DNA from: Penelope pileata
Taxonomy: Eukaryota; Chordata; Aves; Galliformes; Cracidae
DNA: 64,000 nucleotides
Assembly: GCA_013396635.1 (NCBI GenBank)
Contig: WBMW01002348.1
Span: 62,001-126,000 of the forward strand
Direction of reading: 5' to 3'
The stretch's first letter is position 1; each line of letters starts with the position of its first letter. The notes below the pieces were generated by a model, which worked only from the letters and a program-made list of their open reading frames with translations, did not search any database and had not been told where the DNA came from. Below are positions 12,852 through 25,100 of the stretch, piece after piece. The position numbers and the translations under genes were made by a program.

Positions 12852-12907
12852 CTTAACCACTGGCAACTTTGGCTTAACCACTGTGGCTTAACCACTGCCA
12901 CTTAACC
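12852..12907 (+). repeat. Degenerate minisatellite, CTTAACCACTG unit
   Basis: The heptamer CTTAACC recurs at 12852, 12873, 12887 and 12901, with spacings of 21, 14 and 14 bp. The first three are followed by ACTG. The last two intervals fit a 14-bp tandem unit and the first a 1.5-unit step. Confidence 0.75.
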
Positions 12908-12910
12908 AGC

Positions 12911-15900
12911 GTTGTTTCTCTGGAGTGTCTTACCCTGCAAGGCACGAGAGGATGCATAAAGACGGAACATGAGAAGAAAGCAAAAATTTAGGCATAATAG
13001 ATATATGCCAGCCATCATTGGTAGAAGGATGGGGATATCTCTGGGATCCCTGTGCACTCAGATGTGGTATCCTTGTGCTCTCAGAGGAATGAAAGGTGAG
13101 ATGTACTGACGGGAAGAGCGTGTTCTCTTCTTGAAGGCCACTGAGGATGCAGCGTTAGTGGACTATCCCTTCTGCCATTACTCAGCAGCAGTTGTGGAAG
13201 CTCCAGAGGTTTCAAAGTCTCTGAGCTCCTCCATGCCATGGTGCCATTTCTCCTTTTGGCTGGTTATGATTTGCTGTTTTTTGAGTTGGGTCTTCTGAGG
13301 AGTTGGTGGTGGGATATAGGTTACAGTTCCTCTAGTGTATGCAGTAGTAGTATGTAGCAGTGTACACCACTTCGAGGTAGCAAAACAGTGAGCTGAGGTT
13401 AAGCAGTGAGGACTGGGAGAGAGGCATGGCCCTGAGGAAGAAGGAATCAGTGTCACACTGAAGGGTCTTCCTTTTTGGATCTATAGATGCAAGGCTTGGG
13501 ATACCTTCCAAGTGGGACTGGTTTCCGTGACGTGAGGCCTGAGAGGACGCTCTCTGAGTTGCTGCTGTTTTGGCAAGCTGTGGGTCCAGTATTAGATTGG
13601 GAATGTGGGAAGAGAGAAGGCTGAAGAATGGTAACAGGAAACACAGCTTTGTGGAAATGGCTATGCAGAGGCGGTGGCAGATTCTGAGTAGAAGTGACTG
13701 ATAAATAGAGTTGTCACAGCTCAGCTCTGCTACAAGTGCAGTTCAGGGACGCTGAGGAGGGGCCTGGTTTTCCAAAGGAAGTTCAGGAACTGCATGCTCG
13801 TGCTCCACAAGCCAGCTCCATGAGATCAGCCCATGTCCTGGACTCCCAGCTCAATCTGTGTTAACTAGTGAGACTGTACACTGTGTGGCTAGGGCTCCTT
13901 ATTTAATGTCTTAGATTTACAGCAATAAGAATGAATTTGTCACGTCAGCCATTAGGCTTCAGTGAGAGAGAGACAGTGTTTGTTCCAGTTGCTGTGAATG
14001 TCATTGTCCAGAGCAGCTCAGTGTCCTGCTTAGCGGCCTTCACGCTGTGTGGCTGGCAGCTCCTCTTTCATCCTGGCTTGCTTTAGTTTTCTCCGTTTGT
14101 ATTTGGTGGCGATTATGACTGTGGAAGATGAATGGCACTGGCAGATGCCGTAGGTGCGCAGTGTGGGTAGGTTTTGCACAGGAACCCTCCTGAGCTCTGC
14201 CTGTTTTATTTCTGATTTCCAGGAGCCCTGCTACATTAGCCCAGAAGCCTGCCCAGCGGGCTGTCGTTTGGAGATGTCAGCAGTTGCCTCATAAAGATGG
14301 AGATAGTGTCATTTGCTTTATGAACAAATTTGAATCCCAAAGTTTGGAGGTTAATACTGGATTAAATATCTTGAATGCCGAAATTAGACTCCTCGTTCAG
14401 TGGATAAATTTAAAATTAAATACAGTTTAACTTGAGTTCTGAGCACTGGTATCTTTGTTTTCAGTAGGTGTTTCTGGGTGTTTGGTGGCTTTGAACATCA
14501 GTGTGTTCCTCTAAATAGGAATACCGTTGTTTAACTGTGAGCTCCTATGCAATTCATGGCCCCAAATAGTAATTACAGTTTACTGGACAGCGTCTGAGTG
14601 CATTGTCTTTCAAAACAGAGAAATCTGCTGATGAAGAACATTTGTGCTGCAGAGAACAGAAGATAACTCGTACTTTCTCAGCAGTCTGATTCTAAATGTT
14701 CCTCTTGAATGCACAGGAAACATGTCAATGTAAATAATGAGCAAAGACATACTGTAATTTACTGTGTAACCACTTTCTATCTACTGCAGTTGGAAAATAC
14801 CTACCAGCCTGGTACACTTGACACAGCTTTGCTTTCCAAAGCATTATAGATATGGTACGTACACTCATTTTCACAACCAGTTGATGCTAAAGCTATTGCT
14901 AAGTCAAAATTGGAGTGCTCAAGCCATGAATATCACAGCACTTCTTCTTGGTTGTGTTTCTTAACCTTTAAAGTGCTAGCTAATGTTCTAGACATAAGTA
15001 TCTGCAGGTAGAACATCTGGAATGGAGCACAGTGGGCTCACTGTGTTTCAGAGAAAGGCATGGAACTTGCTGGGTGCAGAATGGAGAGCTGTGAACTATT
15101 AGTTGTAAGCATGGAGAAATGAACCCAGAGCTTTTCAGCTAGATGACAATGCCATGAGCTGCATAATGTGTTTTGGTTTGTTTTGAAAGTGAGCATGATA
15201 ATGAACAGTGCTGTTTTATTAAAGGAAAACAGTGAAACCCAAGGTCCTCAGTGGTACAAGTTTCTACTTTTACATTCCACCTTTTAAAAGCCTGTTGAAA
15301 GATGATATATGTCCTTCAGATGCCATTTCTAGATGGAAATTTAGACCACCAGTCAGTCTGTTCCCAACTGAAACCTTTGTTTCAAGATGCAGACAAAAGG
15401 CCAAAATGATTAAAACCATCACTGAATTTCACTATTTTGGCCTTTGGAACATTCGTTTTATTGCAGGAGCTGGGAATAAAATAGAAACATAAATGCTGCC
15501 TTTTGTGTGTATGTGTTTATGGAGCTTTCTTTTATGACTGTTGTCGCAAGGATGGATCACTCTTACAAGATGTTCACCATAACAAGTTTAGGTGTTGTCA
15601 ATGATGCATCATTTTGTGGGGTAAATAACCAAAATTAGTTCATACTTCTATATTCTCTCTTCCTGTAAATGACAGCTAAATGGAAGTAAATTGCCTATTT
15701 GTTGCCAAATGTCACTTTTAGCCAGCTGCTTTCTGAACTTCAGAGATGCTCACAAACAGCTTGGCTATTGCATTGCCTCCCTGTGCTGCTATTTATAGTT
15801 AATGTCAATGCAAGAAGTTGTTTATTTCTCATACTGGTTTTCTTCTGGCAAATGGGGGATATATGCCTCCTTTCAGAATTGACCTTCAATTTTTCTAACA

Positions 15901-17664
15901 TACCTAAGATGAGAACTGTGTATTGCAGTTTCCCAATTTCCAACCAGATTTAAAACCTATTGTTCTCTAAAACTGTAAAGTGTGATCTGTGGGGTGTATA
16001 AGGCAGTGCTCTTTCTTGCAAGTTTTCTTTCAAATTGCAGTTTTGCAAGCTTTTATTGCTGGTAAGTTTTGGGGCCCTCTATCCTCTCATGTCTCCTGTG
16101 TCAAACCGGCTCTAAGAGCTAGCTAGCACACTCAGCAACTGCTGGTGGAAGCTTAGAGCATGAAAAACAAGATGAGACTTGCAGAAAACCACTGTCCTTG
16201 GGATGAGGGAAGGCGGCTGCCTCCAGGACAGTTATCGTTCCCACCTGTCTGTGTGACCTAATCGGTAGGAGGGACAGGAAATAGGATGAGGGGTAGGGAA
16301 GAGCAGTTACTTAAGGATGTTCCTTCTCCAAGGAGTATGTTGGGGGAAAGAAAAACAGAACCGTTAGTGAAAGATATAGATTGTTGGCAGCTCTGGTGAA
16401 GCAAGTTGGTTGTGGTAGGGGCAACATGGCTTCTTTGGCACTCAGGGTGTAGAGGAAAGTCAAGGGACTTGCACCTGCAGGAAACCCATTCCTAAAACAC
16501 AGAATTTCATGGCAAGCAGGCAGTGCTTAGTGTGTGAGATTGCAGCACTGACGAAACACTCACCTGATTTGGCCGTTGTGAAGGCACGCATAATTCCTGA
16601 GAGATGAGAGAAGCTGTCATGGTGAGAAGCAGGCCCTGACCTGAGCAATGGCTGATGACAGTGTCACAGCAATTGGCTGCTGAGAAAGTTACCCAGAAAA
16701 TAGATTGCTTTTGCAGGGAGTTACTTGGATAACAGTGATTTTGCAGAGAAATTATTTTTGAAAGCTGCTGTAATTGCTTACTTAATGCAGGCCTTGTTGT
16801 GCTGAGTACAGGAATATGGTAAAAGCAGCCTTTCCTTTTGGTATCTGGTATCTGAAAGCACCAACAGCTTCTGTACTGAGGGAGCTTTTTGCTGTAAGAC
16901 TGGTGACAGCATCCTGACAAAGACACTTCTAGCACCCAGCTGGCCTACAAAGATGCTTGGACATCATCACACTAACAGAGTGGATGCAGAGGGGCAATGA
17001 TTCTGTAAGATGCTACATGCAGCCAGGTGTGTGCTGACTTTTTTTGGAGATCTGGAGAGGCCAGGGGTATGACTGCAGTGAGGGGACTGCAGGACTGATT
17101 TTCAGTAAGGTGCAGCATCTTCCAGGCTGTAGTCAGACAGGGATGCGTCTTTGGAACCACCATTAGGAAAACTGGAGAGGGAAGTGGGATTGAGGGGGCA
17201 TTTTCTGCCTTAAAGTCTGTTTCTTATATTCTGTTTCTGTCCAACACCTATTCGCTTTCAGGATTACCCTGTATAATTGTCAGTCTTTCAAAATGGCAAT
17301 AGTCTGTTCCATACAGACTTATTTTTCTCTATTCTAATTTTTCAAGTATTCTGAACAAGGCAATCATACTGCAGAAACCAGAAACTGAAGCGTACAGACA
17401 TATAGAGAGTCTGTTGCTTTTTGCGTGTGTATAATGCCTTGGTCTCCAGAAGGATTTAACCTGTCCATTGGGTCCTGCTCCACTGCATGTGCGGATGGCA
17501 CCCTGTCTCATTTTTTCCTCCTGCTGCTCCAGCAGAATGGAGCACGTGCAAGTGGGAGTGGTTCAGCCAGGGCTATCAGAGCAGCAAAACTTGCCTGAAT
17601 TTCTAGAGCAACTCAAAGGGTACCCATGTCCTGCAGTTTATAATTCCCTCACAAGAGAAGGAGT
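12911..17664. other. Unique non-coding DNA
   Basis: No recognisable transposon or supported exon. A segment at 14231-14270 has an acceptor-like ttccag and a short open frame but no donor. The 15232-15492 frame has no domain signature. Confidence 0.5.
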
Positions 17665-17716
17665 AAGAAAGGAAGGAGGAGAAAAGAAAAGAAAAAGGAA
17701 AAGAAAAGAAGGGAAG
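17665..17716 (+). repeat. Polypurine (GA-rich) tract
   Basis: This is a run of 52 consecutive purines made mostly of GAAAA and GGAA units, with a roughly mirror-symmetric core of gaaaagaaaag / gaaaagaaaag around 17681-17708. Such tracts are polymorphic and can adopt triplex structure. It lies about 60 bp 5' of the CR1 copy at 17777. Confidence 0.85.
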
Positions 17717-17776
17717 CTGAGGATGCACAAGGCATGGGACGTACAGGGTGGAGCTGTGAGGTAGGAAAGGAATTTG

Positions 17777-18739
17777 GGCCTGGTCTTGTTCAACATCTTC
17801 ATCAATGACCTTGACGAAGACATAGAATGCACACTCAGCAAGTTTGCTGTGGTACAAAGCTGGGAGGAGTAGCTGACACACCAGAAGGCTGTGCTGCCAT
17901 TCAGCGAGACCTGGGCAGGCTGGAGAGTTGGATGGAGAGGAACCTGATGAGATTCAACAAGGGCAAGTGTAGAATCCAACACCTGGGGAGGAATAACTGC
18001 ATGCATCAGTACAGGTTAGGGGATGACCTGCTGGAGAGGAGCTCTGCAGAGAAGGAGCTGGGTGTCCCTGGGTGTTGGCCATGAGCCAGCAGTGTGCCCT
18101 GGTGGCCAAGGAGGCCAATGGTATCCTGGAGTGTATTAAAAAAAGCATGGCCAGCAGGTGATCCTCCCCCTCTACTCTGTTCTGGTGAGGCCACTTCTGG
18201 AGTACTGTGTCCAGTTCTGGGCTCCTCAACTCAAGAAAGATGGGGAACTACTGGAGAGAGTCCAGTGGAGGGCCACAAAGATGATGAGGGGCCTGAAGCA
18301 TCTCCCCTATGAGGAGAGGCTGAGAGACCTGGGGCTGTTCTGCCTGGAGAAGACTGAGGGGGGATCTCATCAGTGTTTATAAATATCTTAAGGGTGGGTG
18401 TCAAGTGGATGGGGCCAGGATNAAGGGGGGGGGTCAAGGGGATGGGGCCAGGATCTTTTTCACGGTACCCAGCAGCAGGACAAGGGGCAGCGGGCACAAA
18501 CTGGAATGGAACATGGAAGTTCCATATGAACATAAGGAAAAACTTCTTTGCTGTGGGGGTGGCAGAGCAGTGGAAAAGGCTGCCCAAAGAGGTTGTGAGG
18601 TCTCCTTCTCTGGAGATACTCAACGCTCACCTGGATGCTTTCCTGTGCGACCTACTGTAGGGAACCTGCTTTAGAAGGATGTTGGACTGAATGATCTCCA
18701 GAGGTTCCTTCCAAACCCTATGATTCTGTGACTCTGTGA
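17777..18739 (+). mobile_element. CR1 LINE with partial reverse-transcriptase region
   Basis: This 5'-truncated CR1 starts inside the reverse-transcriptase domain. The plus strand reads GLVLFNIFINDLDEDIE then LSKFA. The frame then shifts, and the catalytic Asp-Asp that should follow FA is lost. Translation resumes one frame over as GTKLGGVADTPEG and GRLESWMERNLMRFNKGKC (to about 18080). Further on are ILPLYSVLVRPLLEYCVQFW and MMRGLKHLPYEERLRDLGLF (18158-18360), the 3' end of ORF2. A 3' UTR and a gattctgtgactctgtga tail finish the element. Frameshifts and stops make it a dead copy. A single N at 18422 sits in a local duplication. Confidence 0.96.
18422..18422. other. Assembly gap (single N) in a local duplication
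   Basis: One N interrupts the CR1 copy. Very similar text, gtcaagtggatggggccagg before and gtcaaggggatggggccagg after, flanks it, with a run of nine G in between. This suggests a misjoined contig end rather than real DNA. Confidence 0.8.
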
Positions 18740-19062
18740 ATGTCAAGGCTGAGATGTCTCAGCTCTGTAGGGCACATCCGCTGTGGCTTTGCCCTCCTGA
18801 GCAAAAGCCTCTGTCCAAGGGGTAATAAGTTCAAGCTGCTGCCAGGGTAAAAGTCTAAGAAACAAAAAGGAAGTGATGTCTTATCCAAGAGAGCTGTGTG
18901 CAGCCAGTTTAAGTGGATTTTGTATCCATGATTTGTATGCCTGATTGAAATGCACAGGCTAGTACATCTGCAGTAGTTCTCCTGACATTTCTGCTCTTGG
19001 AAGTTATCCAAAATCTGATTGCTTATTCCATTTCTCCATCCATCTTTTCTTTTTTTTTTTTT

Positions 19063-19107
19063 NNNNNNNNNNNNNNNNNNNNNNNNNNNNNNNNNNNNNN
19101 NNNNNNN
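19063..19107. other. Assembly gap (45 N)
   Basis: The gap is entered from a run of at least 13 T and left through a run of seven A. Homopolymers on both sides probably blocked assembly. Confidence 0.98.
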
Positions 19108-22100
19108 AAAAAAAGAACGTACAGAGAAGAGTCTATGTAAAAATAGCTCTAATCCGTGAATTTGCTTATCTGAATTTTTCTTATGTGCTCCTTCAGTCCT
19201 GTAATCATGGTGGAAGTGGAGCAATACTAATGGAGAAATATTAGACAGAAACAAGGAGATTAAGACGGGAGAATCTCTGGGGTCCTGCTGTCTGCTTGAC
19301 AGGAGGAGGAGGAGGAGGCAGTTAAGCGTGGGGAGCGGGAGACTTGCTGTGCTTTTACCAAAGGGCTGCATGTGGAAACAAAATTCAAGAGAAATGGAAA
19401 GGTTTGTCCAGAAGAAAGGCGCAGTTTACTGTCTGCTGAGCTTAATTTCAGATTCTGAATCATACCTTGTTTGTATGGATTTGTGGGGATAGGGAGATGA
19501 AAAGGATGAAAAGATCTGTAGTGAGTTAATGGTGTCTTTGTTTTGAGAGTTTTTAGGTGTTCAGTGGTGTTCAGTGATGTGGAGAAGTGATAAAAGGAAG
19601 AATTAGGCCTTTTTTTTTCTTCCAGTTTTGAAGTGCTCTGACTAAACCTGGAAGCAGCACCTTGAATTTCTAGCTTTCTTAGTTCTAATGGGACACAGTT
19701 TTGTCAATGACTGTTCGCTGAGCTGTAGCGAGTGGCTAAACAGTCCTGTCTGTGTGAGTGGTGAACTAAAGCACTGATAAATAAGCTAGAGTATCAGCTA
19801 CAAAAAGGTAACAAGATGGATAAAGTGCTTCTTTTCAGTCTCCTGCAAGAAGTCTTAAGATATAAATGGGGGAATTAGTCTCAAAGGACGGTAAATCCCA
19901 CTGTACTTATGACTGGTGAACAAAATGAGAGAAGAAAGCAAATAATTGGACCAATGTGACTGTCTGCATATCTAGCCTCAAATATATAGGAACAAGTTTA
20001 AAATCTTACAATTTGGCTGATGATCTCATCCACAGTACAGTTATGAACTGCATCTTAAAGCCTTGAAATCCCTTCTCTGACAACCTTGGAAGCTTTATTT
20101 GTGGAAGAAGCAGCCCCTCGGGAGTATGAGGGGTCCTGCAATGCATATTGAATGCATTTGTGCAAACGTGTCTTGGCGTAAAATTGATTTGTGTTATCTT
20201 ATTCCCTTCAGCGATTTAAAAAGACACTGAATTTCCCTTCTAATGTCTTGAAGATCTCGATTATGCATTTAATTGCTACCCAGAAGGCATCTTTGAGAGG
20301 AGGATACAGTGAACACATGGCAATTTTAAAATGCAAAGGCATGTTATTTAAAAAGAAGGAAGTAAAGAAATATCATCGGATGGCCGTGGGAGCTATTTGG
20401 GAATTCTGCTTTTGGTTAGTTCTTTCCAAGGTATTATGATCAACTTGACTATGAGGATCTCTAGTCTTTTTGTTTTTTTTAATGGTTATTTCTCTGCTAG
20501 AACCTGTATTTTAAAGAAATATGTACTGACACTGTAGAGGATGTAGAAGGTTAGAGTTACAGTGTAGGAAACCCACAAAAGTAGCAATTTGCTGCATTGC
20601 AATTTTCTCTTGCGGCACCGCAGTAGTTTCCCAGTCATTAAAATTCTGCTGCTGATGTTTGAATGGTCAGAAATCCAGAAATGGGTGACCAAACTGCAAC
20701 GAACAATTCTTTATGCTTCTAAAATACATTAAAAATAATAGGTGTAAAAAATACTCTTGTGAAAGCAAGTTCACCAAATTCCAGGCTTGCCTGGCAGCTG
20801 ACTTGATCATGCTAACATTATTGGTGAGTGTGACAGCTCTTTATTTCCCATTGGAAAGCGTTTTGCAGCTAGGGCCAGTGCTTGTTTCTCTAACTTGTCA
20901 TGGCCTTGGTTTTGTTGGAGACCAGCCAACTCAAACTACATGCAGTTTGCTGGTACTGACTGTCAGCAGGAGTTTTATCCCTTTGCAATTCTCAGTGCAA
21001 AGATTTCCTTCTCTGGGTGTGGACAGAGCTGTCCTTTGTCTCCATGCTTTACAGCAGCTCTCTGGTTTTTTCACAGGATTGGATCAGTAACTGAGTTCCA
21101 ATGTCTAAGCACATGAAGACCTTGATCCGGTGGGCATCTTCAGTATTTGCTTAATGCACAGTGCATGAGACCTTCTTATAAAAGGTGTTAGGAGGGATGT
21201 TGGTTCCCCAGATATAGTGGCTGAGGATTCATTGGAGCCAGAGACCAATTTTTGATGCAGACAGCACGTTTAACCTTGACTGTTACAGCAGAGGCAGATC
21301 CCCTACAACTGAACTTGATACCCAAGTCAAGAACCACCTCCTTGAAAATCCCTGTAATACAGTTCTGAATGGATTCAATTTCGTAACTTGGACCCTCATA
21401 AGCTCCTTCTAGATTTTAGGTTTTTCTCTCTTTGGTACTTCCCTGCCCTGTTGAGACTATGACATTCTGATGGGAAGAATTTAGGCTTGATTAGACCACG
21501 GAAGAGGTGCTGCTTATGCAACTATGTGGTCAGTGACCTGATCAGTTCTGAATTTCTTTTCTCAGCAATTTCCTGTTTTATATCCAGTTATTCTCTTCGT
21601 GCAAAGTATGTCAACCATTCTGAGTTCCTGATTGTGTAATGTTGTAATTTTAATTTGGCTTAGGTTCAGTGAATCTCTTTTCATGTGCTTTGGCCACATT
21701 TCACGTTTGTTCATTTTTCTCCCATTATGCCCATTTTACAGAAAATTTCTTTTTTTGCTTTCCTCCTCTAAAATTTCACTCCACCATGAATAAAATGAGA
21801 ATTACTAGGTCTTTTTTTTCGAGGTGGCCTGTGTTTGAATGGATCGGAGATTTGATTGGTCAATGCAGGGATTAAAAGCCATCTGTTTTTGTGGATTGCA
21901 GATGTATGGTTCCTGAGCCAGTAGGATTGTTTCATTTTTCCTTGCTAAGAAAACTTGAAATTAAAATAGAGCTGTTGACTTTGCCTAACCCACTTCCAAT
22001 CAAAGATAGCTTTATTAATTTATTTATTTATGATGGGACTGTTTTCCCTAAGGAAAATGTTTCCAACTTAAAAAGTTTATACTTTTTTTCAAAAGAATGT

Positions 22101-25100
22101 AAAAATTGTTTAGCTCTTATTTCAATTAACCTCTGTGTTGTAAGTCACTATTATTTTACCCATTTATTATTTAGCATAAAAAGAATCAGAATCATAAGTC
22201 ATCAAAAGGATTTGTCTTTTTACTTCATCCTAATAGTACTGTGAAATGATCTGGGATTATTCTGTTCCTTCTCTGCTCTGCCTGTCCCTCTGCTTCCCTC
22301 CCACACATTCTTTTACTTTAAAGTTTTATTGCTCATTCTTACTTAAATATATACATATATATAGGCTATATTATGGGATGTCGACTTTGGTTCCCAAAAA
22401 GATCTTTTTCTTTCACATCCTGTAATTGATTTTCACACAAGGGGATTTAAAATGACACTGGTTCTATCAGCTTTTTACCGAGTTATATAACGCCTTGGTT
22501 TCACAAAGATTTCATCTTTAGAAAGATGAAATGAAGCCACTGCAGCACAGATGAAGAAGTCAGTTCTGGTGCATAAAATACTGTCTACTCTTTTTCTACC
22601 TGCATGCTACATGCCCCATGTTTTTTTTTGCAGGAGCAGATGGTTAATTCCTACCACCTTAAAATTAAAAGTTTTGGATTCTCTGAATATGAATACTCTA
22701 ATGAATTATTGAATTCCAGACTTTTTTTTTTTTTCTGCAGTATATACTGCAGAATAAATGGATTGGAAGGTGAAGGAACTCGGTATTTTGTTCACATGAA
22801 TTATGAGTAGTATGATGTTCTAAATATTTGGGCACCCAGATGTCTTGGAAAAGCTGTGGGACTGGATCTACGGGAGGTCACTGTAATGATCAATACCAAG
22901 ACTGACACTGGACTGCTTCGTGTAATTCAGATTCCTGCTGCCAAGCAGGAACAAGCTTTCTTTCTTATTTCAGGTATCTCCAAACAAATCTTTTGTGTTA
23001 CTCCAAAATATTTCTATAAAAATACAAACCCAGCATTAGTCTTAAAGCCAAACTAAGCCAGTTCCACCTGTTTTTATTTAGTAAAACATGCATTATTCTA
23101 GAGGAAAGTATTATTTTATAGAAAATTATGAAAGCATAAGAATTGCATAATCCAAAGGTTTACTTGAAGTTTTGACTTCAGTGGAAAGCTTATTTTTTAA
23201 GCCTAAACCATCTCAAAGTGGAAAGCGGTCAACTGCATGAAACACTGGAGCTTTTAGGCTCTGTGGAGAAGGAACTATAGCTCTCTATAGCTAGCTCCTA
23301 AGTCTGCCCCTTGTTAAGGGTACAGCTGTAGGTGTTTATGCATCTGTGGTTTCAAGGAGAGGTCCCTGCCTGGAGCGTGGAGCTGGAGCAGAGCCACTCG
23401 TACACCCCTGCAATAGACAGGAGTGTTTGATGCCAGCTGGCCCTTTCTCATCTGCATTCAGTGGGTGCTGGCTCCAAGCAATGCCTGCTTCGTTTGCTTG
23501 GACAAGGTAGTAAGGTACTCTGCTGTCTTTTGCCTTTTCTGTTCTGCTGAGTTTGCTATAAAGATTTACACAGGTTTTAATAGTGTTCTTTGTAAGCTCC
23601 TAACATTGCAAGAAGTTAGCCCCAAATTTACTGGGATCTGAGCTGAGTATAGAAAAATGCAGAGGGCTATTGAAATACGTAAAGAGAATAGGGAACAGAA
23701 TATAGTCCTTTCCTTTTATCATCTTGATTTATGTTCCTAAAAATCTTCCTCTCATTTTTACCTTTTGGTTCAGAGGAGCAGTTAGCAGGGCTTAGCCATA
23801 ATGTTTTGATTTCCTAATGGCTAGTTCTCAGAAGATTAGCCAAGGAAAAAAATCACACATTGTAAGATTAGTTAAAATACATCTTGAAATCCTGCCAATA
23901 CTTCGTGAGCAGAGAATGCAATTTACTGGTTCTTATTTTGCATTTAGACTAAAAGTTGCTGATTTATATGGTAGGATTTCTAAAATCTTGACAATTTTAC
24001 TGCATGCATCTAAATTCACTTTCCATGTTTCAGCTTGTATGCTGTTTTGTTACAAATTCTGATCAGGTGGTTGTTTAACAGTTCTGCCTTGGAGCTGAGC
24101 TCTAGTTAGGAAACTAAATGCATAAATGCCTCTAAACTCGCTTGCCTCATTTAACATGCTGCAGCCTCATTTGTCACCTGAGCTCTGGTTTTGATCACTT
24201 CCAGATGTTTAAATCTTTCCTTGGCTTCTCTTTCTCTTGTTGTCAGAGAGGGGCTCCTTGTCTCCTCGTACCTGCCTTTGGGGCTGGTGTCTGATGCTAG
24301 GGATCTTTCACCTGGCAATGCCAGCCTGGCCTTCAGGTGCTCTTTATTCTGGAGTGGGGGAGGGAGAAAGCCTCACTGCTCTTTGGAAAGCCACAGTACA
24401 GTATTTTTTATTGGATTCTTCTTTAATAATGCCATTTACTATGATGTCTATAGGTTGCTAGTGTCTACAGTGGGTGTAGTTGCAGTGCTTATAACAATTC
24501 TGCTCCCTGGGCTTATTGATTTAAGAAAAATAATATAAAACCCTGCAGGGCACCCGTGTTCTACTATCTCTTGTTTCTACCTTTCTCCAGCTCTATTTTG
24601 TATCACCATGAGTGAAAAACTCAGAAAAAGATTGTTGCTTGTCAGAGGCATACGTTTAACCAATGGTTCAAGGGAAAGGTCACCTATTTTCTACAATGGG
24701 AACGTGTCTTTGCTTCAGCATGAAACTAAATTATGGTTTTAGTCTATCTACTTGAATTTTAGTATCATCACATGCTGCCTGTACATCCCACCTGCACAAG
24801 GGAAAGGAGAAACAAGCGGTGTTGAGGCTCTTCATGTCACATTGGCTGTGTGGCCCAGCAGCAGAGGCTGGCCACCATCACTGCAGCTGCAGGAACAGGG
24901 ATCCTGCCCAGCAGTACTGCTCCTCTCCCCATGCCTTCCCATCCTTCCTTTCTTTGCCCTGGTATCTACCCTCCATCTGCAGCCAAAAGGTTAAGAGGAT
25001 ACTCAGAATGTGGATAAAACTTAATGGTGTCTTTCATACTGTTCCACTGTCATGGTAGCATATGTGCAGACTGCCCTTGGCATTTTCACCTAACTCCTCT

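Noticed and set aside
14231..14300. Acceptor-like ttccag then EPCYISPEACPAGC
   Set aside because: No donor site and a stop after about 23 codons.
18231..18623. 130-codon minus-strand frame over the CR1
   Set aside because: Antisense of CR1 ORF2 and 3' UTR, and it crosses the N at 18422.
22811..23000. Exon-like frame (GLDLREVTVMINTKTDTG) with a CAG|gtatct donor-like end
   Set aside because: No convincing acceptor with a polypyrimidine tract, no matching family, and a stop just upstream.
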